NCBI RefSeq assembly: GCF_014873945.1
Contig: NZ_JADBEC010000001.1
Span: 1,550,001-1,614,000, forward strand
Source: Rhizobium viscosum
GTDB taxonomy: Bacteria > Pseudomonadota > Alphaproteobacteria > Rhizobiales > Rhizobiaceae
Direction of reading: 5' to 3'
Length of the DNA stretch: 64,000 nt
Every line of letters starts with the position of its first letter. Positions within the stretch are counted from its first letter, which is position 1. Positions 1 to 9,312 of this stretch are shown here, piece by piece. Both the position numbers and the translations under genes were made by a program. The notes beneath the pieces are model-generated. The model had not been told where the DNA came from and searched no databases. It saw only the letters and a list, made by a program, of their open reading frames with translations.

Positions 1-2
1 GC

Positions 3-815
3 TTTCAGACTGATCACGACCTGGAAAACTTCGCGGGCTGCCTGCGCCGCGAGGAGATGGGTGACATGATCGGCGAAGGGCGTTTTGTCGCCGGCGAGCG
101 CACGTTTCGCGGCGGCGCCTATCCGATCGCCATCGAGACGGCCGCCTTCGCCGAATTCGCCAGGAAGGCCGGCACGCACAGCATGGTGTTGAAGGCACGT
201 CATAGTATCGAAGACCGCAGCCTTATCATCGGCGTGGACAGGCTGGATTATTCCAAGGGCATTACCCAACGTATCGATGCCTTCGAGCATTTCGTCACCA
301 ACAACCCAGCGCACCGGCGCCAGGTCACCTACCTGCAGATCACGCCGAAATCCCGCTCCGAGGTGCCTGAATACGAGGCGATGCAGCGGATGGTCGCCGA
401 ACAGGCCGGCCGCGTGAACGGCGCACTCGGCACGGTCGACTGGGTGCCGATCCGCTATATCAACCGCTCCGTGAGCCGCCCGGTACTCGCCGGCCTCTAT
501 CGGCTTGCCAAAGTCGGACTCGTCACGCCGTTGCGGGACGGCATGAACCTCGTCGCCAAGGAATATGTTGCCGCGCAAGACCCTGAGGATCCGGGCGTGC
601 TGGTGCTTTCCCGTTTTGCCGGAGCGGCACGGGAATTGAACGGCGCCCTGCTTGTCAACCCCTATGACATCGTCGGCACATCCAATGCGCTGGCGCGGGG
701 ACTCAACATGCCGCTTGATGAGCGCCGCGACCGCTGGCTGCGGATGATGGACCACCTGCTGGAGCACGACGTCTCGCGCTGGTGCGATGACTTCCTCGGC
801 GATCTCGCCGCCTGA
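3..815 (+). CDS. otsA: Trehalose-6-phosphate synthase, C-terminal part (5' end outside window)
   Basis: The reading frame is open from the first bases of the window, so the N-terminus lies upstream. OtsA (GT20 family) transfers glucose from UDP-glucose to glucose-6-phosphate in the cytoplasm to make trehalose-6-phosphate, for osmotic and desiccation tolerance. Recognisable GT20 pieces are [10 protein letters not shown] near the edge, the [11 protein letters not shown] donor-site block, and [16 protein letters not shown] followed by [11 protein letters not shown], which bind the nucleotide-sugar diphosphate. About 270 residues are visible, roughly 60% of the usual length. It ends at a TGA with no obvious partner downstream. 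Confidence 0.95.
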   Translation, partial: FQTDHDLENFAGCLRREEMGDMIGEGRFVAGERTFRGGAYPIAIETAAFAEFARKAGTHSMVLKARHSIEDRSLIIGVDRLDYSKGITQRIDAFEHFVTNNPAHRRQVTYLQITPKSRSEVPEYEAMQRMVAEQAGRVNGALGTVDWVPIRYINRSVSRPVLAGLYRLAKVGLVTPLRDGMNLVAKEYVAAQDPEDPGVLVLSRFAGAARELNGALLVNPYDIVGTSNALARGLNMPLDERRDRWLRMMDHLLEHDVSRWCDDFLGDLAA

Positions 816-889
816 GCAGTTTGCCTGACAAGGCGCACAGGCCAGTCGTCTTGCAAAACCCAGCAAGCGGAGGATGAAGCGCTCCGCCC

Positions 890-1417
890 TTAAGCCGGTA
901 ACGGGTATTCCGGCCAGTCCGACGTCATCTCGGCTTGAACCGGCCGTTCAAGATAAGTGGAAAGGGCCACATAGCTCTTTGTACCTGTCACACCGGGAAC
1001 GGCATGAACTTGCGAGAGAAAGGCTTCCAGTGCGCGAGGGCTCCCCGTACGCACCTTGAAGATAACGCTGGCGTCGCCGGCAACCGAATGCATCTCCTCC
1101 ACCTCGGGAAAGCGGCAAAGCTGCATCAGCCTTTCGCTTTTACCCCAGCCCGCAGCCTCGACATGCACGAAGGCCAGCAGCGGCTTGCCGAGCGCCGTGC
1201 CATCGAGCGCAGCGTGCGCGCCTTTCATGACGCCAGACCGGCGCAGCCGCTTGACGCGCTCATGCACGGCAGGCGGTGACAGATTGACGGCTTTACCAAG
1301 GACCGCATAGCTCTGCAGGGCATCCTCTGCCAGCGCGCCTAATATCTTTCGGTCGAAAAGGTCCAGCTGCTCGGGCCCTCGTCTGCCGCCTCGAATGCCA
1401 TTCGTTTCTTTTATCAT
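890..1417 (-). CDS. Lrp/AsnC family transcriptional regulator
   Basis: 175 residues with the family plan. An N-terminal winged helix-turn-helix (about residues 15-75; LDLFDRKILGALAEDA, then a recognition helix around LSPPAVHERVKRLRRSGV) precedes a C-terminal RAM ligand-binding/oligomerisation domain (GDASVIFKVRTGS, then VTGTKSYVALSTY). It is divergent from the RidA-like gene with an 80-bp gap, which suggests it controls that gene and itself in response to an amino acid or related metabolite. The N-terminal extension before LDLFDRK has no clear Shine-Dalgarno, so the exact start is less sure. The ligand cannot be read from the sequence. Confidence 0.88.
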   Translation of the reverse strand: MIKETNGIRGGRRGPEQLDLFDRKILGALAEDALQSYAVLGKAVNLSPPAVHERVKRLRRSGVMKGAHAALDGTALGKPLLAFVHVEAAGWGKSERLMQLCRFPEVEEMHSVAGDASVIFKVRTGSPRALEAFLSQVHAVPGVTGTKSYVALSTYLERPVQAEMTSDWPEYPLPA

Positions 1418-1496
1418 TCGGAAAATCCGCCTTAGTGTCGAAAAATATTCGGCAATAATAGCGCCAAGCTTTCAGATATTCGAGGAATGACTTTCA

Positions 1497-1883
1497 ATGA
1501 AACTCGTGAAGCACAGTCCGAGCAGCGGCATCTATGCGGCAACATCAGATTATATCCACGCGATGGAGGTTAGAAATCCCGCCCGCTTTCTGTTCGTGAG
1601 CGGCACGATGGGCCTCGATGCGGCGGGTGCGCCGGGCAGAGATCTGTCGGTCCAGCTCGACTTCATCTGGGCGAACCTGCGGGCGATCCTTGCGGATGCC
1701 GATATGGATATCAGCAATATCGTGCGGCTGACCAGCTATCTTGGGGATGCTGACTATGCCGAAGCAAACCAGAATGCGCGGCTCTCCGCACTCGGCGATC
1801 ATATCGTACCGACCACGGCCGTCGTCGTTCAAACGCTTCAGAAGGACTGGCTGGTGGAAATCGAAATCATCGCTGCCGGATAA
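1497..1883 (+). CDS. RidA/YjgF family protein
   Basis: A 128-residue protein of the RidA/YER057c/UK114 family, close to the usual length. These are small trimeric cytoplasmic proteins; the archetype hydrolyses reactive enamine/imine intermediates such as 2-aminoacrylate that leak from PLP enzymes. Visible family features are FLFVSGTMGLDAAG near residue 33, the central IRAIL-type helix (FIWANLRAILADADMD) and the C-terminal LVEIEIIAAG strand. The usual catalytic Arg segment is not obvious (VPTTAVVVQTL), so this may be a divergent RidA paralogue rather than a true imine deaminase. It is divergent from an Lrp/AsnC gene. Confidence 0.85.
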   Translation: MKLVKHSPSSGIYAATSDYIHAMEVRNPARFLFVSGTMGLDAAGAPGRDLSVQLDFIWANLRAILADADMDISNIVRLTSYLGDADYAEANQNARLSALGDHIVPTTAVVVQTLQKDWLVEIEIIAAG

Positions 1884-1892
1884 AATGCCGCC

Positions 1893-2180
1893 TTGTTTGG
1901 ACAAGGCGGCACCATGGGATGTTCAAGCAGCCTGGTGCAGCAGGCCGAGCGCCTCTTCCAGCTCGATTTCCCCCAGAAAGCGACCGCTGCTTTCAGCCTC
2001 CTGTTGATGCTCGATTGCATGCGCAAAGCGAACGACCGGAAGGGCGGCCGGATGGTGCGTCTGCTGCCCGGCTGGACCGCCGACAGCATTACCACGATGA
2101 TCCTGATGCCGCACCGACGGGGGCAATTGCCCTCCGCGCGCGCGGTCGTCGAGTTCCTTGCCGAGCGGCTGGCGGGATGA
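1893..2180 (+). pseudogene. Remnant of a LysR-type regulator (C-terminal end only)
   Basis: An open frame on the plus strand whose last ~45 codons read like the end of a LysR substrate-binding domain: RMVRLLPGW, then a strand with LMPHRRGQLPSAR, then AVVEFLAERL. That is the standard ending of LysR proteins ('G.LVRLLP.W ... RR..P..RAFVDFL..RL'). No LysR helix-turn-helix or the rest of the effector domain precedes it; RidA ends just 9 bases upstream. The stop codon abuts the prfC stop. It is best read as a decayed fragment after a deletion. A minus-strand frame over 1923-2126 also has reasonable codons, so the interpretation is not secure. Confidence 0.5.
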
Positions 2181-3764
2181 TCAGGCGGCCTTGGCCGCGT
2201 GATACTCCTTGATCGCCACCATCTTGATCGCCGGATAGCGTTCCGCCTCATAGCGCAGCGAGAAACCGTCCTGCGCCAGGAAGACCGGATCGCCATCGAG
2301 ATCGCGGGCGATATCGCCGCGCTTGACGGTGAGGAACTTGTCGAGTTCGGCAGCCTGGTCGGACGAAATCCAGCGGCAGACAGAGAAGCGCGACATTTCG
2401 AAGGAGACCGGCAGGCCATATTCGGCCATCAGGCGCTCCTTCAGGACATCGAGCTGCAGCGCGCCGACGACACCGACGATCGCGGGCGAACCATCCTCCG
2501 GCTGGAAGAGCTGGACAACACCTTCTTCAGCCATCTGCTGCAGCGCTTCCTTCAGCTTCTTGGCCTTCATGGCGTCTTCCAGGCGCACGCGTCGCAGGAT
2601 TTCCGGCGAGAAATTCGGCACGCCCTGGAAAACAAGGTTCTCGCCTTCCGTCAGCGTATCGCCGATGCGCAGCGTGCCGTGATTGGGAATGCCGACCACA
2701 TCACCGGCGAAGGCCGTATCGGCGAGCTGGCGCTGCGAGGCGAAGAAGAACTGCGGCGCGGTAAGGCCAAGCTGCTTGCCAGTACGTGCCAGGCGGGCCT
2801 TCATGCCGCGCTCCAGTTTGCCCGAGCAGATGCGGGCGAAGGCGATGCGGTCGCGATGGTTCGGGTCCATGTTCGCCTGGATCTTGAAGACGAAGGCCGT
2901 CATCCTGTCTTCGGCGGCATGCACGGTTCTGACATCGGCCACCTGATCACGTGGCGGCGGAGCAAAATCACCGAGCGCGTTGATGAGGTCGCGCACACCG
3001 AAATTGCGCAGGGCGGAGCCGAAGAAAACCGGTGTCATATGGCCTTCGAGGAAGGATTCCCGATCGAAGGGCCGGCAGGCCTCGATCGCCAGTTCCACCT
3101 CTTCGATGAAGGCATCGCGCTCATTTTCCGGCAGGCGGTCGGCGACACTCTGCGGGCCATTGACGACGGTGACGTCGACTTCGGTGTCGGAGCCTCGCAC
3201 CGTATTTTCCTTCAGGTGATAGGAGCCGCAGAAGGTCTTGGAACGGCCGATCGGCCAGGTGATCGGGGCCGTGTCGAGCGCGAGCTTTTCTTCGACCTCA
3301 TCCAGGATCTCGAAGGGATCGCGGCTTTCGCGGTCCATCTTATTGATGAAGGTGATGATCGGAATGTCGCGCATGCGGCAAACTTCGAAAAGCTTCAGCG
3401 TGCGCGGCTCGATACCCTTGGCGGCGTCGATGACCATGACCGCGGCATCGACTGCCGTCAGCGTGCGGTAGGTATCGTCGGCGAAGTCTTCGTGACCGGG
3501 GGTGTCGAGAATGTTGAAGACATTGCCTTCATATTCGAAGGTCATGACTGACGTGACGACCGAGATGCCGCGCTCTCGTTCGATCTTCATCCAGTCCGAG
3601 CGGGTCTGCATGCGATCCTTCTTCGCCTTCACTTCACCGGCGAGCTGAATGGCGCCGCCGAAAAGCAGCAGCTTTTCGGTGAGCGTCGTCTTACCCGCGT
3701 CCGGGTGCGCGATAATAGCGAATGTGCGGCGGCGGGAGACCGCCTCGGCGAGACTTTCGGCCAT
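2181..3764 (-). CDS. prfC: Peptide chain release factor 3
   Basis: 527 residues, the usual RF3 length. RF3 is the GTPase that recycles RF1/RF2 from the ribosome after peptide release. The translational GTPase G1 loop AHPDAGKTTLTEK is at about residue 20, the switch II DTPGHEDF near residue 88 and the NKMD box near residue 140. RF3-specific domains II and III follow (for example GVVGALQLDVLKERL). No gene is close enough on the same strand to be in its operon. The start follows a weak purine-rich region. Confidence 0.97.
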   Translation of the reverse strand: MAESLAEAVSRRRTFAIIAHPDAGKTTLTEKLLLFGGAIQLAGEVKAKKDRMQTRSDWMKIERERGISVVTSVMTFEYEGNVFNILDTPGHEDFADDTYRTLTAVDAAVMVIDAAKGIEPRTLKLFEVCRMRDIPIITFINKMDRESRDPFEILDEVEEKLALDTAPITWPIGRSKTFCGSYHLKENTVRGSDTEVDVTVVNGPQSVADRLPENERDAFIEEVELAIEACRPFDRESFLEGHMTPVFFGSALRNFGVRDLINALGDFAPPPRDQVADVRTVHAAEDRMTAFVFKIQANMDPNHRDRIAFARICSGKLERGMKARLARTGKQLGLTAPQFFFASQRQLADTAFAGDVVGIPNHGTLRIGDTLTEGENLVFQGVPNFSPEILRRVRLEDAMKAKKLKEALQQMAEEGVVQLFQPEDGSPAIVGVVGALQLDVLKERLMAEYGLPVSFEMSRFSVCRWISSDQAAELDKFLTVKRGDIARDLDGDPVFLAQDGFSLRYEAERYPAIKMVAIKEYHAAKAA

Positions 3765-3854
3765 GATGTGAATCCTGTGGAATTGCGGCGTATCTAGCGA
3801 TTAAAGCGCGCCATTGCAATTGACCTTGCGGCATGAGGCACGAAGTAATGCCGC

Positions 3855-4325
3855 ATGACCATTCACACAGACACCCGCCCGACCCTCAATCTGATCCGCC
3901 TGCCGAACGGCAAGGGCCTGGATCTGCCTGCCTATGAAACGCGCGGTGCGGCCGGCATGGACCTGCGGGCGGCTATCGACGAGGACAAGCCGCTGGTGCT
4001 GGCGCCCGGCAAACGCGCGCTCATTCCGACGGGTTTCGTCTTCGAAATCCCCGAGGGTTTCGAGGGCCAGGTGCGCCCGCGTTCCGGTCTTGCCGCCAAG
4101 AACGGCGTTACCTGCCTCAATGCGCCCGGCACCGTCGACTGCGATTATCGCGGCGAAGTGAAGGTCATTCTGGTCAATCATGGTGAGGAGGATTTCACCA
4201 TCACGCGCGGCATGCGCATCGCGCAGATGGTGATTGCGCCATTCATCCAGACCCGCATTGCCGAAATCTCGGAGACGACCGAAACTGCGCGCGGCGCCGG
4301 TGGCTTCGGGTCGACCGGGGTATGA
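3855..4325 (+). CDS. dut: Deoxyuridine 5'-triphosphate nucleotidohydrolase
   Basis: 156 residues, a typical trimeric dUTPase. It hydrolyses dUTP to dUMP and pyrophosphate, keeping uracil out of DNA and feeding dTMP synthesis. All five signature motifs are present in order: [29 protein letters not shown] with the catalytic Asp, RGMRIAQMV and the C-terminal glycine-rich GAGGFGSTG arm. Its TGA overlaps the ATG of the next gene (ATGA), so the two are probably translationally coupled. Confidence 0.97.
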   Translation: MTIHTDTRPTLNLIRLPNGKGLDLPAYETRGAAGMDLRAAIDEDKPLVLAPGKRALIPTGFVFEIPEGFEGQVRPRSGLAAKNGVTCLNAPGTVDCDYRGEVKVILVNHGEEDFTITRGMRIAQMVIAPFIQTRIAEISETTETARGAGGFGSTGV

Positions 4326-5215
4326 GCGTCGCCGATTCCGACGAGCTTACCTTCCGGCAGGATTATTTCAGCGATCCGGCGGCCTGGAGCGCTCTCGTTT
4401 CTCTGCTCGATGATACATTCGGCATCGATATCGATCCGCTGCGCGAACTTGGCGGCCCAGACCCGACCAGCATGCCGTTCGGCTGGTTTACGGATGAAGG
4501 CCTGCTCGCCGCCAATCTCTCCGCCTTCGCCATGCCTTTTGTCCTCAACGGCAGGCTCGTCAAAGCCGCCGCCTTTCAGTCCGGTGCGGTCCGCCCGCCA
4601 TGGCGCGGCCGCGGCCTTTACCGCGATGTGACGGGCAAGGCGCTTGCCTGGTGTGAAGCGCGGGATTTCGAGGCCATCATCCTCTACACGGACAAGCCGG
4701 CGCTTTACGAGCCCTACGGTTTCCGCTCACTTCCGCTTCACAAGTATGCCGGCGCTGCACCAAAGTCTGAAGGGGCCGCCTCATCACGACCTCTTCAGCC
4801 GCGCGATGCCGATGATCTCGCTCTGCTTCAGGGCCTGCTGAGGAACCGCAAGCCAGTTTCGGAGACGCTCGCTGTCGCCAGCAGCGCCGCGATGTTCCTC
4901 ATCAACACGCAGCTCGATCCCGACGTCCGCTTGAGCTATCTGGAAGAGAGCGAGGCCGTCATCGCATGGAAGATGCCGGCACCAGACCACGTCGCTCTTC
5001 TCGACGTGGTCGCGGCGGAGATTCCTTCACTCGCCACAATCCTTTCCGGTCTGGACATCCAGGCAACGACAGTCGAAACGCTGTTCCGGCCGGACAAGCT
5101 CGGATGGTCCGGCGAGGCGACGCCTTCCGGAGGCGGAACACGGCTGATGCTGCGTGGACTGGAGGAGATGAGCCCCGATCATCCCGCCATGCTGTCGCCA
5201 ATGGCGGATTTCTGA
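4322..5215 (+). CDS. GNAT family N-acetyltransferase, two-domain
   Basis: 297 residues, longer than a single GNAT domain. The acetyl-CoA binding motif A is visible as [14 protein letters not shown] near residue 93, followed by [15 protein letters not shown], which resembles the motif-B region of Eis-like GNATs. The second half (from about residue 150) lacks motif A and could be a degenerate second GNAT or an SCP2-like domain. The substrate is unknown. It overlaps dut by four bases and ends 2 bp from the convergent Lrp gene. Confidence 0.8.
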   Translation: MSVADSDELTFRQDYFSDPAAWSALVSLLDDTFGIDIDPLRELGGPDPTSMPFGWFTDEGLLAANLSAFAMPFVLNGRLVKAAAFQSGAVRPPWRGRGLYRDVTGKALAWCEARDFEAIILYTDKPALYEPYGFRSLPLHKYAGAAPKSEGAASSRPLQPRDADDLALLQGLLRNRKPVSETLAVASSAAMFLINTQLDPDVRLSYLEESEAVIAWKMPAPDHVALLDVVAAEIPSLATILSGLDIQATTVETLFRPDKLGWSGEATPSGGGTRLMLRGLEEMSPDHPAMLSPMADF

Positions 5216-5217
5216 GG

Positions 5218-5685
5218 CTATTTTTTTCGTATCAGGGGCGGCAGGCGCCGCTTGACCGGCGAGGATTTGATCATCGACGTATTGGTCTCCGCGCGCTCGG
5301 CGACCTTGTCGAGAATGCTGTCGAGCTCGCCCATGGAACGGACGACGAGACGGGCGATGAAACAATCATCTCCGGTCACCTTGTCGCATTCGATAAATTC
5401 GGGCGTGTCCTGAATGATACGCTCGACGATGTGGAGCTGGCCGGGCAGCGGGCGCACTCGCACGATCGCCTGAAGCGGGTAGCCAATCGCTGCCGGATCG
5501 AGATCGATGGTGAAGAGCGTCACCACACCGCGATCCTCAAGCCGACGCAGGCGTTCCGCGGCACTCGGCGAAGAAAGTCCTACAGCCTGCGCGAGCTCCT
5601 TTAGGGAAATACGCGAGTTTCCTGCCAGCGCCTCTATCATTGCACGGTCAATATCGTCGACTGCCTGCATCTCGTTAGCCAACAT
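5218..5685 (-). CDS. Lrp/AsnC family transcriptional regulator
   Basis: 155 residues from ATG 5685, chosen because an AGGAG lies about 8 bases upstream; an upstream in-frame TTG at 5703 lacks this. The N-terminal helix-turn-helix is clear (DIDRAMIEALAGNSRISLKELAQAVGL broken over residues ~8-35, then SPSAAERLRRLEDRGV), followed by the RAM domain (GDDCFIARLVVRSMGELD). It is divergent from an EamA-type exporter, the common Lrp-like regulator/amino-acid-exporter layout, so export of an amino acid or related metabolite is the likely target. A CCTAA-N5-TTAGG repeat sits over its ribosome binding site. Confidence 0.9.
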   Translation of the reverse strand: MLANEMQAVDDIDRAMIEALAGNSRISLKELAQAVGLSSPSAAERLRRLEDRGVVTLFTIDLDPAAIGYPLQAIVRVRPLPGQLHIVERIIQDTPEFIECDKVTGDDCFIARLVVRSMGELDSILDKVAERAETNTSMIKSSPVKRRLPPLIRKK

Positions 5686-5695
5686 GGCAAAAACT

Positions 5696-5710
5696 CCTAA
5701 CAAGATTAGG
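5696..5710. promoter_or_regulatory. Inverted repeat CCTAA-N5-TTAGG, candidate Lrp-type operator
   Basis: A perfect 5-bp inverted repeat with a 5-bp spacer lies between the divergent Lrp and EamA genes. It overlaps the AGGAG of the regulator, so occupancy would be expected to block its own expression and could act on the exporter promoter. Assignment as the operator is inferred from position and symmetry. Confidence 0.4.
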
Positions 5711-5793
5711 TTTATCCAGCCTTTCCCTATTTCAGCTTATAGAAAATGCTGCGATGCCGCAATACAATTTCCCGCTAACGAATGGAGATGGCG

Positions 5794-6696
5794 ATGCAGA
5801 GTGACATCAGAAGAGGCACAGCAGAGATGACGGCAGCGATGCTGATCTCGGGAACGATCGGCTGGTTCGTCGTCATATCGGGCCAGCCGGTCAGCGGCGT
5901 GGTCTTCTGGCGCTGCTTCTTCGGCGCGCTGACCCTGCTTGTCATCTGCACCGCGCTCGGTCTGCTCAGGCCCGGTATCATCAGCCTGCGGTCGCTCGCT
6001 ATAGCTGTCTTCGGCGGCATAGCAATCGTCTCCAACTGGCTGCTGCTGTTCGCCTCCTATTCGCACGCCTCGATCTCGATCGCCACGACGGTCTACAACA
6101 CCCAGCCCTTCATGCTGCTTGCGCTCGGCGCACTCTTTCTCGGGGAGAAGATCACGGGCACCAAGCTCTTCTGGCTCGGGCTTTCCTTTGCCGGCATGGC
6201 TGCTATCGTCGAGGCGAAACCAGATACCGATGCCGTCTCCGGCAGCTACGGTCTCGGCATCCTGATGGCGCTGGGTGCCGCCTTCTTCTACGCGCTGGCA
6301 GCGCTTGCCGCCAAATGGCTGCGCGGCACGCCGCCGCATCTGATCGCGCTGATCCAGGTTTCCACCGGAATCGTCATGCTGGCGCCGATGACCGATTTTA
6401 CGAACCTTCCGATCGACGCGGGATCATGGCTGATCCTGATCACCGTCGGCGTCATACATACCGGCCTGATGTATGTGCTGCTTTATGGCGCGATCCAGAA
6501 GCTGCCGACGCATCTGACCGGCGCTCTGTCCTTCATCTATCCGGTCGCTGCGATCCTGGTCGACCGCCTCGCCTTCGGCCATGCATTGCAGCCGATGCAG
6601 ATCATCGGGGCGGCGGTCATTCTGCTTGCCGCCGCCGGTATGAATCTCGGCTGGTCACCGAGCAGACTCATTGGCCTGCCTGTGACCAGAAGCTGA
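5794..6696 (+). CDS. EamA/DMT family transporter
   Basis: About 300 residues with ten predicted hydrophobic segments in two EamA repeats, the 10-TMS drug/metabolite transporter plan; an inner-membrane exporter. The second repeat begins near GSYGLGILMALGAAFFYALA. Three ATGs (5782, 5788, 5794) lie in frame; 5794 is taken because GGAG stands six bases before it. It is divergent from an Lrp/AsnC regulator, which points to amino-acid or related metabolite efflux, but the substrate cannot be read. Confidence 0.88.
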   Translation: MQSDIRRGTAEMTAAMLISGTIGWFVVISGQPVSGVVFWRCFFGALTLLVICTALGLLRPGIISLRSLAIAVFGGIAIVSNWLLLFASYSHASISIATTVYNTQPFMLLALGALFLGEKITGTKLFWLGLSFAGMAAIVEAKPDTDAVSGSYGLGILMALGAAFFYALAALAAKWLRGTPPHLIALIQVSTGIVMLAPMTDFTNLPIDAGSWLILITVGVIHTGLMYVLLYGAIQKLPTHLTGALSFIYPVAAILVDRLAFGHALQPMQIIGAAVILLAAAGMNLGWSPSRLIGLPVTRS

Positions 6697-6717
6697 GCCG
6701 CTACTTCGCCCTATTTG

Positions 6718-7236
6718 TTACTTCGATTGACGCGTCGTTTCAAACAGGAACCAGGTGCGGCGCTCGCTCTGGTCGATCCAGTTCTCGATCAGGCTTGCGG
6801 TCGCAACGTCATTATGTTCGTCGCAGACTTCGTGCACTTCGCGCAGGATGGAAACGAGGTGAAGGTTGTCTTCGCGCAGCTCTGACAGCATGTCCTCAGG
6901 GGTGACGTAGTCGGCATCATTGTCCGGAATGCGCTGCTGGCGGGCGATCTGGCCGATTGAGCGCAGTGTCGTGCCGCCGATCTTGCGGGCGCGCTCGGCA
7001 ACCTCGTCCGTCATATCGAAGATCTGTTCCGCCTGTTCATCGAGCAGCAGATGGTAGTCGCGAAAATGCGGGCCGGACATGTGCCAATGGAAGTTCTTAG
7101 TCTTCACATAAAGCGCAAAGACATCGGCGAGCAGCGCGGTCAGCGCGGCCGAAATGTCGGTGATCGCGTTGGTCGGCAGGTCGGAAGGGGTCTTGAGCGG
7201 CGAACGTCTGCGGGCTTCAGCTGAGGTAGGCGACAT
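6718..7236 (-). CDS. dps: Dps family DNA-protecting ferritin-like protein
   Basis: 172 residues from the ATG at 7236, which has AAGGAGAG correctly spaced before it; a longer open frame upstream to 7368 is arginine/proline rich and not Dps-like. Dps dodecamers oxidise and store iron and shield DNA in starvation or peroxide stress. The ferroxidase signature is visible: KNFHWHMSGPHFRDYH with D/E residues in LDEQAEQIFDMTDEVAERAR. The C-terminal helix ends in RRTWFLFETTRQSK. The gene stands alone, convergent with the EamA gene. Confidence 0.93.
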   Translation of the reverse strand: MSPTSAEARRRSPLKTPSDLPTNAITDISAALTALLADVFALYVKTKNFHWHMSGPHFRDYHLLLDEQAEQIFDMTDEVAERARKIGGTTLRSIGQIARQQRIPDNDADYVTPEDMLSELREDNLHLVSILREVHEVCDEHNDVATASLIENWIDQSERRTWFLFETTRQSK

Positions 7237-7467
7237 GCATTCTCTCCTTGGTGATGAAAACCTTCTGCGCCGTCGGCCGGTGGATGGCCCTGGCGGGCCG
7301 TTTCTGCGGCCGCTTGCGACAGGGAAAATAGCAAGGCCGAAGTGCTTTCCAAGTAGATCATGGTTCAACCGACCTATTCTTTATGGTTATGGACAGATCA
7401 GCGCCAGGCGATTGATGAGACCTGCCTTGCGCGGCTATAGAGGCTGCGCTAGCCAGTGGATCCGAAG

Positions 7468-8084
7468 ATGAGCCTTACCGTCCTGATCGCCTATGCCGGA
7501 GCCCTCTTTATCGCCGCCGCCATTCCCGGCCCGGGGATCACGGCGATCGTGGCGCGTGCACTCGGCTCGAACTTCCGCGAGACTTTCTTCATGGGGCTCG
7601 GCCTCGTGCTCGGTGACATGACCTATCTTACCGCTGTCGTCCTCGGCCTTGCCTTCGTGGCACAGACCTTCACTGAGATCTTCCTCGTCATCAAGATCGC
7701 CGGAGCCCTCTATCTCGGCTACATCGCCTGGAAGCTCTGGACTGCCGGCCTGCTGCCGCAGGATATCGCCGCGAAGAAATCCAGCAGTGCGGGCATGTCG
7801 TTCCTTTCCGGCCTGCTTGTGACGCTCGGCAATCCGAAGACCATGCTGTCTACGTGGCGCTGGTGCCGACCTTGATCGATCTCGGCAGCATTGGCATGCG
7901 CGACTATCTGATGCTGCTTGCCGTGACTTTCGCGGTACTGATGATCGTGCTCATTCCCTACATGATGCTGGCATCGCGAGCTCGCACGATGCTGAAGCAA
8001 CCGCGTGCATTGCGGGCGCTGAACCGCGTCGCCGCAAGCATCCTCGCAGGCACGGCAGCCTTCATCGCCACGCGCGCCGCCTGA
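7468..8084 (+). pseudogene. LysE family exporter interrupted by a -1 frameshift
   Basis: The sequence reads as a RhtB/LysE amino-acid exporter of about 205 residues split into two frames. Frame one (7468-7875) carries the N-terminal LysE region (PGPGITAIVARALGS, a following GLGLVLGDMTYLTA helix, then LGNPKTML) and runs into nonsense WRWCRP. The correct continuation, YVALVPTLIDLG and the last helices, is in another frame from 7851 to 8084. Around 7846-7853 the family expects Met-Leu-Phe-Tyr; one base, most simply a T in the Phe codon, is missing. This is either a recent inactivating deletion or a sequencing error. An in-frame GTG at 7456 is an alternative start. Confidence 0.85.
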
Positions 8085-8226
8085 AATAAACATTCGGCAA
8101 CGGACGGTTTTCAAAGGATTTTTTCTCTGGCTAGAACGGTCGGGGGATCAAGCCACTCTGGTCTCATCGCCACTTTGACCCTATTCTCTCTGCAGATTTC
8201 AGAATGGATTTCAAAGGGAGAGCACC

Positions 8227-9189
8227 ATGTCGCACAAACCGGGCCGCGGCCGCATCTATTCCTCGATAACGGACACAATCGGCGATACGCCGCTCGTTCG
8301 CCTCGACAAGCTCGCCAAGGAAAAGGGCGTAGTCGCCAACATCCTCGCCAAACTGGAATTCTTCAACCCGATCGCCTCGGTGAAGGATCGTATCGGCGTT
8401 GCCATGATCGAGAGCCTGGAAACGCAGGGCAAGATCTCGCCCGGCAAGACCGTGCTGATCGAGCCGACCTCGGGCAATACCGGCATCGCGCTTGCGTTCG
8501 CTGCGGCTGCCAAAGGCTATCGGCTGATCCTCACTATGCCGGAAACCATGTCCGTCGAGCGCCGCAAGATGCTGGCACTGCTCGGCGCCGAGCTGGTGCT
8601 GACCGAAGGACCGAAGGGCATGAAGGGGGCGATTGCCAAGGCGGAGGAACTCGCCGCTTCACTGCCCGACGCCGTCATCCCGCAGCAGTTCGAAAACCCG
8701 GCCAACCCTGAGATCCACCGCAAGACGACGGCCGAGGAAATCTGGAACGATACCGACGGCAATGTCGATATTTTCGTTGCCGGCATCGGCACCGGCGGTA
8801 CGATCACCGGCGTTGGCCAGGTGCTGAAGAGCCACAAGCCGGACATCCGGGTCGTGGCCGTCGAGCCCAGCGATTCACCGGTACTGTCAGGCGGTACGCC
8901 CGGCCCACACAAGATCCAGGGTATCGGCGCCGGCTTCGCCCCAAAAATCCTCGATACCAGCATCTATGACGAGGTCGTCACCGTCAGCAATGATGAGGCC
9001 TTCCAGCTGGCGCGGCTCGTCGCCAGACTCGAAGGCGTGCCGGTCGGTATTTCCTCAGGTGCGGCACTGACTGCCGCGATCGAGGTCGGCCGCCGTCCGG
9101 AAAACGCCGGCAAGAACATTGTCGTCATCATTCCGTCCTTCGCGGAACGGTATCTTTCGACGGCATTGTTTGAAGGGTTGGGAAGCTGA
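8227..9189 (+). CDS. cysK: Cysteine synthase A (O-acetylserine sulfhydrylase)
   Basis: 320 residues of the beta-family PLP fold. CysK makes L-cysteine from O-acetylserine and sulfide. The PLP lysine is in [11 protein letters not shown] near residue 45, the substrate loop is [12 protein letters not shown], and the phosphate-binding glycine loop is [10 protein letters not shown]. The C-terminal [13 protein letters not shown] is typical of CysK rather than of cystathionine beta-synthase. A GGGAG precedes the start. It stands as a single-gene unit ahead of an intergenic inverted repeat. Confidence 0.95.
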   Translation: MSHKPGRGRIYSSITDTIGDTPLVRLDKLAKEKGVVANILAKLEFFNPIASVKDRIGVAMIESLETQGKISPGKTVLIEPTSGNTGIALAFAAAAKGYRLILTMPETMSVERRKMLALLGAELVLTEGPKGMKGAIAKAEELAASLPDAVIPQQFENPANPEIHRKTTAEEIWNDTDGNVDIFVAGIGTGGTITGVGQVLKSHKPDIRVVAVEPSDSPVLSGGTPGPHKIQGIGAGFAPKILDTSIYDEVVTVSNDEAFQLARLVARLEGVPVGISSGAALTAAIEVGRRPENAGKNIVVIIPSFAERYLSTALFEGLGS

Positions 9190-9200
9190 GACGGGAATTC

Positions 9201-9306
9201 GTGAGTAGTGAGTGGTGAATGAGGCTGCTTTCGGTGCCTGCCGCAAATCGCTTTGGCTTGCCAATCATTGTGAGCCGCCACTCACTAATCACTGCTCACT
9301 AATCAC
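9201..9306. repeat. Intergenic inverted repeat rich in GTGAGTAGTGAGTGG-like units
   Basis: Left arm at about 9201-9223 (units such as GTGAGTAGTGAGTGGTGAA) and right arm at about 9278-9306 (CCACTCACTAATCACTGCTC, etc.) are imperfect reverse complements. The arms themselves are built from short 7-8 base GTGAGTAG/GTGATTAG repeats. It lies between the convergent cysK and yifB genes, so it could terminate both; no coding content was seen. It looks like a dispersed rhizobial intergenic element, but no second copy was noticed in this window. Confidence 0.55.
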
Positions 9307-9312
9307 CCAACC

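Noticed and set aside
1923..2126. A minus-strand frame of 67 codons ending in EIELEEALGLLHQAA
   Set aside because: The codons are acceptable, but there is no family match or clear ribosome site, and the plus strand has LysR similarity. It remains a weak alternative.
2199..3551. A long plus-strand frame antisense to prfC, and similar ones opposite guaA, xseA and the di-haem gene
   Set aside because: These are shadow frames of well-supported genes, with no ribosome sites or family features.
7237..7455. General-stress promoter for dps
   Set aside because: No GGAAC element facing dps was found in this gap.
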